Shown piece after piece: positions 20,400-29,710 of a stretch of 64,000 nucleotides of DNA. The notes under the pieces are model-generated. The model was not told the DNA's origin and did no database searches. It saw only the letters and a list, made by a program, of their open reading frames with translations. How positions within the stretch are numbered: position 1 is the stretch's first letter; each line of letters starts with the position of its first letter. The position numbers were made by a program, and so were the translations under genes. Source of the DNA: Platanthera guangdongensis. Lineage: Eukaryota; Streptophyta; Magnoliopsida; Asparagales; Orchidaceae. The DNA lies in NCBI GenBank assembly GCA_039583875.1, contig CM077162.1, positions 111,013,808 to 111,077,807 on the forward strand. Reading direction: 5' to 3'.

Positions 20400-21540
20400 A
20401 TCTCGAGAGTTCTTTACAGAGAGACTTTTTTTCTCGCCAATGACTAGGTGTGTGTCAGAAGAAGTACCTGCCGAGCTTCAAGAGGTTCATTCTGGTGAAT
20501 GCGGCAGTCATTCAGGGGCAAGGACTTTGGACAGGAGGATTCGACGGCAGTGATATTTCTAGTAAATCATGAAGAAGGATGTCGTGTTATATGCAAAGAA
20601 GTGTGTAGAGTGCCAAATGTTTGCTCCGGTTCAGCCTCAGCCAGCTCAGCAACTCAAGTCAACCACAACACCAAGGCCCTTCGCAATTTGGGGGATGGAT
20701 CTTCTCGCTCCCTTTCCCATGGCAAGCGGGCAACGACATTTCATCTTAGTTATGATTGACTATTTCAGCAAATGGATCGAGACTAAGACATTGGCAAAGA
20801 CAACGCCTCAGGTAGTAAAAAACTTTGTTTGGGGAGAGATAGTCCGCAGACATGGAGTTTTGATGGAGATCATCACAGATAATGAGCCTCAATTCAACAA
20901 TGAAGAAATGATAGGTTTTTGCAAGCAGAATGGAACAGAACTGTGATTCTCGTCAATTCATCATCCCAGAAGCAACGGTTAGGATGAAGAAGCCAATAAG
21001 CAAGTTCTAAACTTGCTTAAAAAGGTGCAGAATCTCAAAGGAAGTTGGGCTGACCAACTTCCTTCGGTTCTATGGACTCTAAGAACGACACCTTCATCGG
21101 TCACTGGAGAAACTCCCTTCAAGCTCTCTCATGGTTCGGAGGCTCTTATCCCTATAGAGTTCGAAGTTCCAACTCCAAGAGTCTTGCTTGCCAAACAAAG
21201 TTGGGAATATTGGTTGGAGATCAACGACGAAAAGATGAAATGCAGCTTGGATCAAATTGAGGAAGTTGGGGATGAAGCCGTTATTAGACAAGAGGAGGTC
21301 AAACGAAGGGTGACAAGGTTTTTTGATAAGAACATAAGGGTCAAACAACTTCTGGTGGGAGACCTTGTTCTAAAGAAGGTTGATGCAACCGCAAGAGCTG
21401 GCTCAGTAGGGAAGTTGAATCCAATTTGGGTCGGTTCATTCATCGTCAAAGAGGTTCTAAAGAACGGTGCATATCGACTACAAACATATAAAGGGTAAGA
21501 CATCTCTCATACTTGGAGTGGAGACGACCTGAAGCGGTTC
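20400..21540 (+). pseudogene. Outer Tat integrase, broken
   Basis: Zinc-binding region: EVHSGECGSHSGARTL and CVECQMFAP. Core: FAIWGMDLLAPFP, then VMIDYFSKWIETKTLA and IITDNEPQFNNEEM, where the usual NGPQF has become NEPQF. A TGA near 20943 interrupts the segment leading to the catalytic glutamate (NGQVEA normally; here NG followed by a stop and E). The C-terminal part 21013-21498 (GSWADQLPSVLWTLRTTP, LVLKKVDATARAGSVGKLNPIW) is open. Confidence 0.87.
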
Positions 21541-21729
21541 TATTCTTAAACGTTCTTTTCTTCATTTGTATTCATTCAATGATTATATCAATAAAGAACC
21601 CACACTTTTCTTTGTCAAGTGATTCTTTTCTCTCTCTTGGTAACTTGAAATTAAGGATCACTAAATCAGGAGACATCGTCGGATCCAGCTTAAACCCCCA
21701 TCAGAATCGTTGTCATTGGCGTAACACCA

Positions 21730-21897
21730 CGATGACCACGTGTTGCGGGGACATTTCACACCGTGTAGTGGGAGCTTGTAGATTCTCATGCGGAGGACTT
21801 TTGGATTGCGGATCCCAGCTGGTATCGAACCCACCTCTGCATTTTGGAGGTTGAGGGTGGTGGTTAGCTCTACCGCGCATCATAAGAGATATCGTTA
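21730..21897 (-). repeat. tRNA-like SINE candidate
   Basis: On the minus strand a perfect B-box GGTTCGATACC (near 21830) follows GGTAGAGCTAACCACC (A-box-like, near 21875) at tRNA-like spacing, then about 100 bp of body. It lies between integrase and the tandem repeats of the outer Tat. Acceptor-stem pairing is absent. Confidence 0.4.
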
Positions 21898-21904
21898 CAA
21901 CTTT

Positions 21905-22470
21905 GATGATCTTTCTGGGGAAGCAATGTTGCCCTGTGCACACCTATGGCCAAATGATCTCTTTAGTCTGTGACCCTCAAACACTCTTTGGTACTCTCAA
22001 GAAGTGTTTGTAGGGGACCCACATCCACGTTAATCTCTCTGAGGAAAGCAATGCAGTCCTGCGTGCACCTGCCTAATTGATCAACTTGGTCTGTATCCCC
22101 AGGAAAGAGAGAAGTGTACCTTTTTTTCTCTTGTTGCAGAGTCTAGAGGTTTTGTGACTTTGCTGAGGAAAGCAATGCAGCCCTGCGCGCACCTGCCCAC
22201 TCGGTCACCTAAGACTGTAGATTCCTCTACTTCTTCTTTTCTCTGTAGGTCGCTAGTCTTGATTTCTCAGGCCGCGATATCCACCCATTTGAGTCTATAG
22301 CTTTGGTGACCTTGCTGAGGAAAGCAATGCAGCCCTGCGTGCACCTGCCCACTTGGTCACCTAACTCTGTAACTCATTCTCTACAGTCCGCAAATGTTGT
22401 TCTCTCAAGTCTGGCGATCTCTCTGAGGAAATCATTGCAGCTTTATGCGCACCTGCCCAAATGATCGCTT
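21905..22470 (+). repeat. Post-pol tandem repeats of outer Tat element
   Basis: Five degenerate copies, starting near 21911, 22035, 22161, 22313 and 22431, share GAGGAAAGCAATGCAGCCC and TGCACCTGCCCACTTGGTC (consensus). Spacing varies from about 113 to 152 bp. Their position, between pol and the antisense genes, matches the 86-bp array of the inner Tat. Confidence 0.8.
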
Positions 22471-22479
22471 TAAGTTGTA

Positions 22480-23530
22480 TCACCTAAGCGTGGATGGCCT
22501 TTTGTATCTGCACAGGTCGCTTCATTGGCATTTATCTGGCAGGTAAGAATATATGGCAAGACAACTGAGTACAACTAGAATACCTATGGTCCGTTTATGC
22601 GACCTGCGTTATCAGTTTATGCAGCCAGCAGTATCTATTCGGCCAGCAGTATCTATTCGGCCAGCATGTGCGAACTAATGGTTATTAATTATGGGACCTA
22701 TGGTACTGAATCTGTTCACGCGGCCTGGCAAATCAATTTATGTGGTCTCCAAAGGGTTTATTCCGCCCACTCAAGGTTATTCCCATCATTTTATGCGGCC
22801 ACTGTCATTAAGTTGGCTAATTCTTGCGGCCTGGTAAATAAATATTGGGCAATCTTCAACGACTTTACTCAGCTCGCGCGCATCTTAAGATTATTTTCGT
22901 CATTTTATGCGACTTAAAATGTCAATTTATGTGATCCGATTTTCATCGTGATATGGTCATTTTCATGTATTGGTTCTGTGCTCACATCCTATATCGCTAC
23001 TTTGCTAATATTCATGTCGCGATCTGGAAATTTTGTCCGCCTCAATTACAAGAGAACTATCACGGCGACCTAATAATTATTCTGATCGGTCTTCTAAATA
23101 CGATATCGGCAGACCGCGAGCATGATGAGAACATCCGACATAAATAATGCGAGTAAACTAAAATGAAAAAACAACAATGGCGAGCTGATAAAAATATCTT
23201 TTTTCATTTAAATCAAAATGCATTTACACTGTTGAACGTGCGTAATTTACAAAAGAGACTGTCAGGCCTTTGCAAAATTAAAACAAAAGGTACATTTCTA
23301 ATCTAACGAAGCTTTGAGTTTCTCGGCAGCAGGAGTTCCATCAGGAGTCACGGATCCATCGATATCAGCGAGTGGCAAATAGCCTTCTGATCAGCTGCTA
23401 CCTCCACCAGTGCTTTCACTATCCACATACTCGCTCGGCAGATTCCTGTCATCAGGAGTGGAGTCCTCTGATGCGGCCTCCGCGGACTTCTCACCTAGTC
23501 CTCCATTATTTGATACTTCATCGGCAGCCT
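22480..23530. other. Outer Tat non-coding region
   Basis: No gene is recognised. 22590-22920 contains repeated short motifs (TTTATGCGGCC, CAGCAGTATCTATTCGGC). The stretch 23160-23290 is AT-rich. Confidence 0.5.
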
Positions 23531-23537
23531 CCTGCTA

Positions 23538-25148
23538 TTCTTCCTCTTCAACTTCAACTTCCTCTTCCTCTTCTTCTTCATCCACACCGACCTTGGCTTT
23601 TCCCTTAGTCGTGCGCTCCATTGTGGTTATTTGCGTTTTCAGCTCAGGGAAGAGCTCGACGAAGCACACGTTTTCAACGCCCTCTCTAGCAAAACCCTTC
23701 TCGATGAAGCGGCTAATTGCGGCCTGGACGCTCTCCTTGACAAAAGGCATCATAGCGTCTTGGAAGGCAGGGTTCTCAGTATAATAAGCCACCTGCAAGG
23801 AATTAGTTAAAATCAGACACTGCGGCCTCAAATGCTAGGTCGCTGCGAGTACAATTCTTATTGAGTCCTTGTCCTTCAGTTCAGCGACCTCGGCCCCCAG
23901 CCGCTTGTTCCTTTCTCGGAGCTGCTCATTCGCCTTAAAGGTATCCCTCATAACACGGCCCATGAATGGCTTGTCACCAAGCTATTCGCATGGGCCTGTG
24001 CGGCTAGGTAGGGGATGTCGGCAAGGGGTATCTCATGAAGATCGCAAAGGTTTTGCTTTCCATACATGGTCGTGCTCGCAACGTGAGCATGGCAAGTAAT
24101 CTTTGAGCTCTTCCCGGAGGGAAGCGCGGTGGAGACGCGGACATGCTAGCTTTTACGGTGCCACTGCATCATCCGGTCTCCGAGAAGGTCTTTTTGGGTC
24201 ACTCCAAAGTCATGGAGATCAAATGTTTCTGAAGAAGAGTAGCCCACCGCGGGATCTACTTCCTCTCTTCTCTTCCTTGTCGTTTCTTGTTTCTTTTCCC
24301 TCTGTGTGAGGGTCAGCCCGCCAGGGGTTTGCGGTAAGTTGGCGGGTACCACCAAGCTCGATGCGGAAAGAAATCGGTTAGCATAAAACAACCTGCGAAG
24401 AAGCGGATAGAAATTGCAGATCGCTAAAACTACTCGCTCTCATGGCGGACAATAGTATCCAAACTTCAAAGCAGAGGAAGATAATGATCAATGTCAAGTT
24501 GAGAACCACCCGAGAACTCGACTATCTTCTCCTAAGTACCCGCCAGCTTGACGCTTTTAAAGTCGTTATCCGACCATTCCTGCAGATAGGTGTCCTCAAA
24601 GCCGAGGTCGCCTTAAAATATCAGATAGCGGGTAGTCCAGTTGTGAATCTTGTTCGACAGATTGACCATCTTCATTCCCCTACAGTAGAAGTAGATGATT
24701 CCTTTGTATTATCTACCGCCGGAGGGGGTATGGAGCGAACAGAGAAGATTTTCCTGAACACGTTGAGAGAGAATGCGACCCGCTAAGATCGCAGGTATGA
24801 CATATAGTTATACATTGAAGTTATAGTATTGGGCGCGAGCTGCCCGGGAACTACCCCAAAGTGTTCGAAGATCTCAGCGATCTCCCACATCAGGGGGAGT
24901 TTGAATCCGCAGGTGAATTGGTCAACAAGGACTATGATTTGGTTCACCGTGGAGGTGTTAATTCTTTCTTGATCTAGTGGAAGGCGGAGATGAACCAGAG
25001 TGTTCGACATATACTTCTCGATGAAATCCTGCAGATCGACCTCTGCCAATTTACATTTTTTGTGATCGGCGACATGGAAGGCTTTTGCGGCATCAGTACG
25101 CGCGGACACCATTTTCGCAGACCGAAAGGACTTCTGCTTCGAACACAT
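23538..25148 (-). pseudogene. Antisense gene B of outer Tat element (putative gypsy-type transposon domain)
   Basis: This gene runs opposite to pol. The first exon (25148-24783) ends its frame with LPLMWEIAEIFEHFGVVPGQ and LAPNTITSMYNYMSYL, which fits the plant domain of unknown function called 'putative gypsy type transposon' (PF04195). The better start may be the methionine near 25112 (context AAAATGG), given a TATA box at 25176-25185. Downstream pieces (24391-24146; 23831-23538) lie in other frames, so introns or frameshifts intervene. The last piece ends in a long acidic run of glutamates and stops near 23538. The molecular role of these proteins is unknown. Confidence 0.6.
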
Positions 25149-25175
25149 TTCCTGAAATGAATGAAGAATGAGGAT

Positions 25176-25185
25176 CTATTTATAG
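25176..25185 (-). promoter_or_regulatory. Candidate internal promoter for antisense gene B
   Basis: CTATAAATAG on the minus strand, about 60-70 bp upstream of the methionine near 25112. A TTTCAG just before 25151 could instead be an intron acceptor, so promoter and splice readings compete. Confidence 0.4.
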
Positions 25186-25582
25186 AATAAATGGCATGCC
25201 TATGACCAGCCAGTCCGCGCGGTTTAATCTAGCAATCCGCACAGTTTGCAAATATACTTCCAGCTGCATCTAAAACCTGCGGTTAGCATTATCAATTCAA
25301 ACCATTCGCAGAATCAAGTATAGCAAAAAATCGCGGATAAGAAAAGATATTCGCACAGATCGCAGAATTTCATAAACAAGCAGTTTGCGGAAAATGAAGA
25401 ATTAAATCAAATCAACATATCAATCAGATTGTCTCAGATCATCTCAACACAGAAATATCAAAGTTATATTACATTCAACCACGATCAGCGCGGTCAAGGA
25501 GATCTCGGCGGTCTAAATGCTCAGGACGCTCCGGGTGGTTTTTGCACATATGCACTACCTGATCATTGCCTTGGAGAATCAT

Positions 25583-26612
25583 TCAGTACAACTGATTTAG
25601 ATGGTAGTGCATCATGTGAAAGGTCCGGTGCACTCGAGACGCCTCATGGTTCTCTCGGCTCAGGGAAACCAAGAGCTCCGTAGGCGACCTCGGTGCATCA
25701 GCCGCCGCGAGCTGCTTGTTCGCTCCAGGAGGAACTGACGTTTCACCCGAGACTACGCGATCTGGCAATCGCGGCCTCTCGGTGTTTGCCTCAGCAGCCC
25801 GCCAGCTCTTGCTCTCTCGGACTAAGACCAATTACCACTCTTTATAGTAACGGACATCATCATCAGACCTCTGCCTTTCTTCCTGCTCCTTCTCAAGGGC
25901 AGCAGCTATGCTGTTGATCTGATCATTCAACGCTTTTTCTCTTTCTTTCCTCTTCTCCAGCTCTACTCGCAGAGCCTCTTTTCCTCTGCATCGACCTTCT
26001 CTCTCTCTCTTGAATCCACTAACATGGCTACGGTTTTATTCAGGCCGACAATATCCTGCAAAAAAGCGGACTCGCCAACGAGGACTTCACCTGGAGTTCG
26101 CAGTGGAGGAGGTGGAAGACTTGGAGGTAGGAACTCGCCCGATTCGATGGAAGTCGGCGATGGGTTCGGTTCTGAAACAAGAAAGCAAAGTCAGAAGTAA
26201 ATCAAAGCAGGTCGCAGCGGACACAGACAATAAAAGAGTAAGATCACTAGGTTGTGAGTTGTTTCTCTGGTTAATCACTGCAGCAATTTGGCGGCTATCG
26301 AAGATAGGTCGCCTCTGGCGCTCGGGATCAAGATCGCTTATGCAGTTTTTCCAGTCTCGGCGGGACTTTGCTCTCTTCTTGGCCGCCAAGCTGGTGGAGA
26401 TGACAATATCGTCGGTCTCCGTGATGATCTATACCGGTTTGGACTTTCAGGGCGGGGACTTATAAGGTCGCGGGAACCTAACTATCCTTCGAGCCGGTTT
26501 AAGCGTACATGGCCGCCAAAGCTTGGTCGTAGCCCGCAGGTCCGCGGACTTCTTGTCCGCTCTATCCCTCTCTAAGATCGCCTTTTCCTTGGCAGCTTTC
26601 TCGGTCGCGATC
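25583..26612 (-). pseudogene. Antisense gene A of outer Tat, distal part
   Basis: It continues the gene that begins at 41661, past the copia B insertion. Directly after the insertion the minus strand reads a lysine/glutamate-rich coiled-coil stretch in frame with the proximal part. Later pieces include ISDLDPERQRRPIFDSRQIA (26389-26087 frame) and SRENHEASRVHRTFHMM, with a stop at 25583. Intron acceptors are suggested by TTGTTTCAG (near 26176) and TTTTTTGCAG (near 26058). Exact exons are uncertain and no catalytic motif is visible. Confidence 0.5.
26608..26612 (+). repeat. Target-site duplication of copia B, left copy
   Basis: CGATC immediately before the LTR start at 26613; identical to 40702-40706. 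Confidence 0.9.
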
Positions 26613-26799
26613 TGTTGATGTTACCATGATGATCTAGAAGTGGTCAAATAGGTAATTTCAGTAGCAACGTAATATCAGCTTACAGAGTCGCACATAAGAG
26701 CGTTTGGAGAAGGTGGAGGAATAGATTGTGTTGGTCTTACTCATATATGATATGAGTGAAGGACCAAGCACTTGATTGAATTGGAATTCGAGAGGACAA

Positions 26800-27060
26800 G
26801 TCAATTATTCGAGTAATCCCGAGACACCTCAACGAATTCGTCGAGTTATCCCGATTCATCTCGTGTCATCTCAACGAATTCGTCGGATTATCTCGTGTCA
26901 TTTCGGCAAATGTGTCAAAGTCATCTCTACGAATTCGTCGAATCATCCCAAGTTATTTCGACGAATGTGTCTCGAGTCATCTCGAGGAATTCGTCGAGTT
27001 ATCTCGTGTCATTTCGACGATTCGTCGAGACATCTCGAGTCATCTCGATGAATATGTCCT
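26800..27060 (+). repeat. U3 repeat array in copia B 5' LTR
   Basis: Units of about 30-35 bp built on TCATCTCAACGAATTCGTCG and TCATTTCGACGAATGTGTC; the same array is at about 39985-40235 in the 3' LTR. The core TCGACGAATTCGTCGA is self-complementary. It lies upstream of the TATA box. Confidence 0.85.
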
Positions 27061-27125
27061 GAGCAAATTCCATGGGTTGCGAGTGTGCCGATAGCGATGA
27101 ATTTCCATATGTTTATTCCATTTGG

Positions 27126-27133
27126 TATAAATA
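27126..27133 (+). promoter_or_regulatory. TATA box of copia B 5' LTR
   Basis: TATAAATA within TTTGGTATAAATAGTAG. The matching part of the 3' LTR has lost this stretch (a deletion around 40265), so only the 5' LTR keeps it. Confidence 0.75.
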
Positions 27134-27525
27134 GTAGATGCCTTTGGGTTTTTCCCAAGTGCATTGTGCTAAGCCCGAGAGGATCACGAAGAGTAAATGA
27201 AAATCGTTTCCAGAAGTTTCGATCTCGTCGCCGTCGTCGTGCCCGATTCTGGTGCCCGTCTTCGCCTCCTCTTCTGGAGCAGACCAAGTAGTTTATGAAG
27301 ACACAGAGTGCTTTTCGTTCCCCTTCCCGGATTTCGTTTGACGAAGTGCTAGTGTTCTCCCGTTCGTTTGGATCACTGTAGAGCCGCAGATTTGTTTTTA
27401 CGTGGACTCACTGGCCGACCGGAAACCTACTTTTGGGAGCATATTGGTTGAATGTCGACTCAATCCACTAAGGCATACTTTTATCTACGTTGTTTTACTT
27501 CTTAATCAATGTTCATCATAAGATC

Positions 27526-28234
27526 TGTACAACCTTGGGCTCGTGAGAGGCGGCTCAAGCAGCGAACAGGAGAAGCTGGCGAGAGGAACTGGATAGGGGA
27601 GTGGGACCATGAGGTCCACTCGCAGGAGGCGAGACGGGGGGTTCTCCACAGTAGGCGAGACGCCCTTCAGGTGCGCGAGCAGACCCTTGATGGCGAGATG
27701 GCTGCCATAATGCGGGAGGCCTGCGAGACGAGCAGGCGGGCTCGTCTCGCCGCTGGTCATTTCCTCACTCTCCATAGAGGAGGAAAGATGTTTTTACCTT
27801 CCTGCCCCCAAGGGGGATTTTACTCTTCTAGCACGGGTAATTTTACCCTTTTGTCCTTGGTGGTCTGCCTATAGGCCTTCAGAACAACGGAGTTTGGCTA
27901 TTGACAGACCCAGCCCAGGGTATTTTGGTAATTTCAGGACGGCTCGGTATGGTTATTTGAAGATCCAACTCAGAGGCCTATAAATAGACCGATAAGGTGC
28001 CTGGGAAAAGGTTGTTGAACCTTGTCATATTCTTCCTCGGAGGCACCTAGCTCAGCATTGGCTAGGGAGGGGAAGAACTACAGATTCTTCCGGGTACGAG
28101 GTGGGACCTCCGAGCTGAGACCATCGCTCTGTTTCTGGTCCTGTGACTCAAGTCGGGAGGGTGATTCGAGGAGAGTAAGTGTGTGCTGCAATTTCAGGTC
28201 CGAACTCTAGGAGGAACTGGGTGACTAGTTTCAA
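27526..28234 (+). repeat. 5' LTR of inner Tat element (right end approximate)
   Basis: Starts TGTACAACC at 27526. TATA at 27979-27986 (GGCCTATAAATAGACC). The right end is placed just before TTTTTGGTGCGGGGAGCG (28234-28250), which resembles the primer region TTTGGCGCC.. of Tat elements. There is no partner LTR to fix the end. Confidence 0.65.
27979..27986 (+). promoter_or_regulatory. TATA box of inner Tat LTR
   Basis: TATAAATA; the transcript would start near 28012 and read into gag. Confidence 0.7.
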
Positions 28235-28698
28235 TATTTTTGGTGCGGGGAGCGTGGACCGCAGCACACAGAGAAGAATCTTGAGCAACCTCATAACGGG
28301 AGGTCACAGAGAAGGAGACGGAGATGGGTCAGATAACCCGGGAGGATTCGTTGGAAGGGAGGAGTTCATGGCGTCAATCAAAGGCAGCATGGACATGCTC
28401 CAAGGGATCTCGCGACAGGGGGATTGTTCGACCCCGCTACCACAGGAGCCTGTTCTCGCATCGCAGGAAGAGCTCATCTCGGCGAGAGTGGGAGAAGATG
28501 ACCCGGGGAGGCGACCGGGGAAGGAAGTGATGGTGGAAGGAGGCGGGCGAGACATGGCGGGAAGGGAGCTGTTCCCAAGCCCTGCGAGCGTCGTCTCGCC
28601 AGGGGAGGTCGTCGCGCGAGTAGGGGCGGCGAGACCAGTGGCGAGAGGGTCCCCCTTTTGCGAGTTGATCCTGTCGGCTCCCGTCCCGGGAACCCGAG
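28235..28698 (+). other. Inner Tat primer region and gag 5' part
   Basis: After the primer-like site a frame from 28179 to 28790 runs G/E-rich (GFVGREEFMASIKGSMDMLQ, EVMVEGGGRDMAG) and is probably the start of gag. It shifts frame before the capsid domain at 28699. Confidence 0.5.
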
Positions 28699-29613
28699 AT
28701 GAACTATTATGTGGGGAAAGAAGATCCCCTCCAGCACCTACAGTGGTTCGAGGACGCGGTTTCGATCAGGCCGATGATGGACGCTTTTAAGTGCCGTCTT
28801 TTTGCCATTACTCTGAAGGACAAGGATAGGGATTGGTTTCATCAGCTCCCGATAGGCTCGATATACAGCTTCGAGCACCTGAGCAGGAGCTTTCAGCTGC
28901 GTTTCTCAACTTCGAAGAAGAGGAAGAAGAACCCGGAGTCGAACTTTTTGATTAAGCAGAGGGCAGATGATTCCCTAGCTCAGTATGTAGATAGATTTCA
29001 GGAGGAGATCTTGGATATTCAGGAGGTGCCTGGATTCGCCCTCCAGATGGCCTTTACCGTGGGACTGCGGGAAGGCTTCTTCAAGATGAGCCTCACTCGG
29101 AAGGCGTCATTGTCCTTTGAGGGGTTCATGGAGAAGGCTGCGAAGGAAATATCAATGGAGGCGACGAATCCAGCGTTTGCAAAAAAGCTGGCAAGACTGA
29201 CGGAGGTTGAATCAAGAGAGTCCGGAGGGAGACAACAAGAGGGGAGGAGAAGAGAAGAGCTGAGGGCATCAGCGTACCAGGAGTTAGAATGGAGGCAGCA
29301 GGGGAGAGGATTTCCCCATGGAGGAAGGAATCAACCAAGAGGGCTTGGAAGATTAAACCAGCAAGGGTGGGGGTACGGTCATAGACCACCTCTACCCCCG
29401 CCGCCGCAAGCTATGACCATCGGCCGAGGGAGAGGTAGAGGCCGAGAGAGAGGAAGAGGAGCAGGAGATGGAAGGAGGAGAAACCCTCAGGAGGGGAGGC
29501 GAGGAGAGGAGGTAGCCTTGCCATACTGTGACTTCCACGAGAAAGGTCACGCAACGGCTACCAGCCCAGAATTTTTGGAAATGAAAAGAGATAGGGGAAC
29601 AGGAGAGCAGTAG
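28699..29613 (+). CDS. Inner Tat Gag, capsid part
   Basis: Retrotrans_gag-type capsid: DPLQHLQWFEDAV, LKDKDRDWFHQLP and SFEHLSRSFQLRF (about residues 10-70), then LIKQRADDSLAQYVDRFQEE. The C-terminal part is rich in arginine and glycine (HGGRNQPRGLG, GRGRGRGRERGRGAGDGRRR), consistent with RNA binding. The zinc-knuckle-like end CDFHEKGHATATSPEF lacks the last cysteine of the plant Tat pattern C-x2-H-x3-GH-x4-C. The first methionine is internal, because gag homology begins upstream in another frame. Confidence 0.85.
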   Translation: MNYYVGKEDPLQHLQWFEDAVSIRPMMDAFKCRLFAITLKDKDRDWFHQLPIGSIYSFEHLSRSFQLRFSTSKKRKKNPESNFLIKQRADDSLAQYVDRFQEEILDIQEVPGFALQMAFTVGLREGFFKMSLTRKASLSFEGFMEKAAKEISMEATNPAFAKKLARLTEVESRESGGRQQEGRRREELRASAYQELEWRQQGRGFPHGGRNQPRGLGRLNQQGWGYGHRPPLPPPPQAMTIGRGRGRGRERGRGAGDGRRRNPQEGRRGEEVALPYCDFHEKGHATATSPEFLEMKRDRGTGEQ

Positions 29614-29710
29614 AGGCCGGTACGGATAGTGGAGGTGTATGGGACCGGAGAGGAAGATCGATGTGTGGATCGAGCGTACGTAGGAGACCGAGGGGGAATT
29701 GGAGTAATCC

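Larger units (their letters stand above)
26613..27525 (+). repeat. 5' LTR of copia B (3' end missing)
   Basis: Starts TGTTGATGTTACCATGATG, compared with TGTTAGTATTACCATGATG in the 3' LTR. It breaks off after AAGATC at 27525, where the 3' LTR goes on for about 75 bp more. TATA at 27126-27133. Many substitutions separate the two LTRs, so the insertion is old. Confidence 0.9.

Noticed and set aside
19400..21500. A pararetrovirus (caulimovirid) insertion
   Set aside because: Integrase with HHCC and DDE motifs and the aRNH domain place it in Tat Ty3/gypsy; no movement or coat-protein genes.
26613..27525. Solo LTR
   Set aside because: The matching right LTR and identical CGATC flanks at 40701-40706 show it is the 5' LTR of an interrupted element.
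27526..27531. A target duplication for the inner Tat element
   Set aside because: The right end of the element is deleted, so no second copy can be compared.
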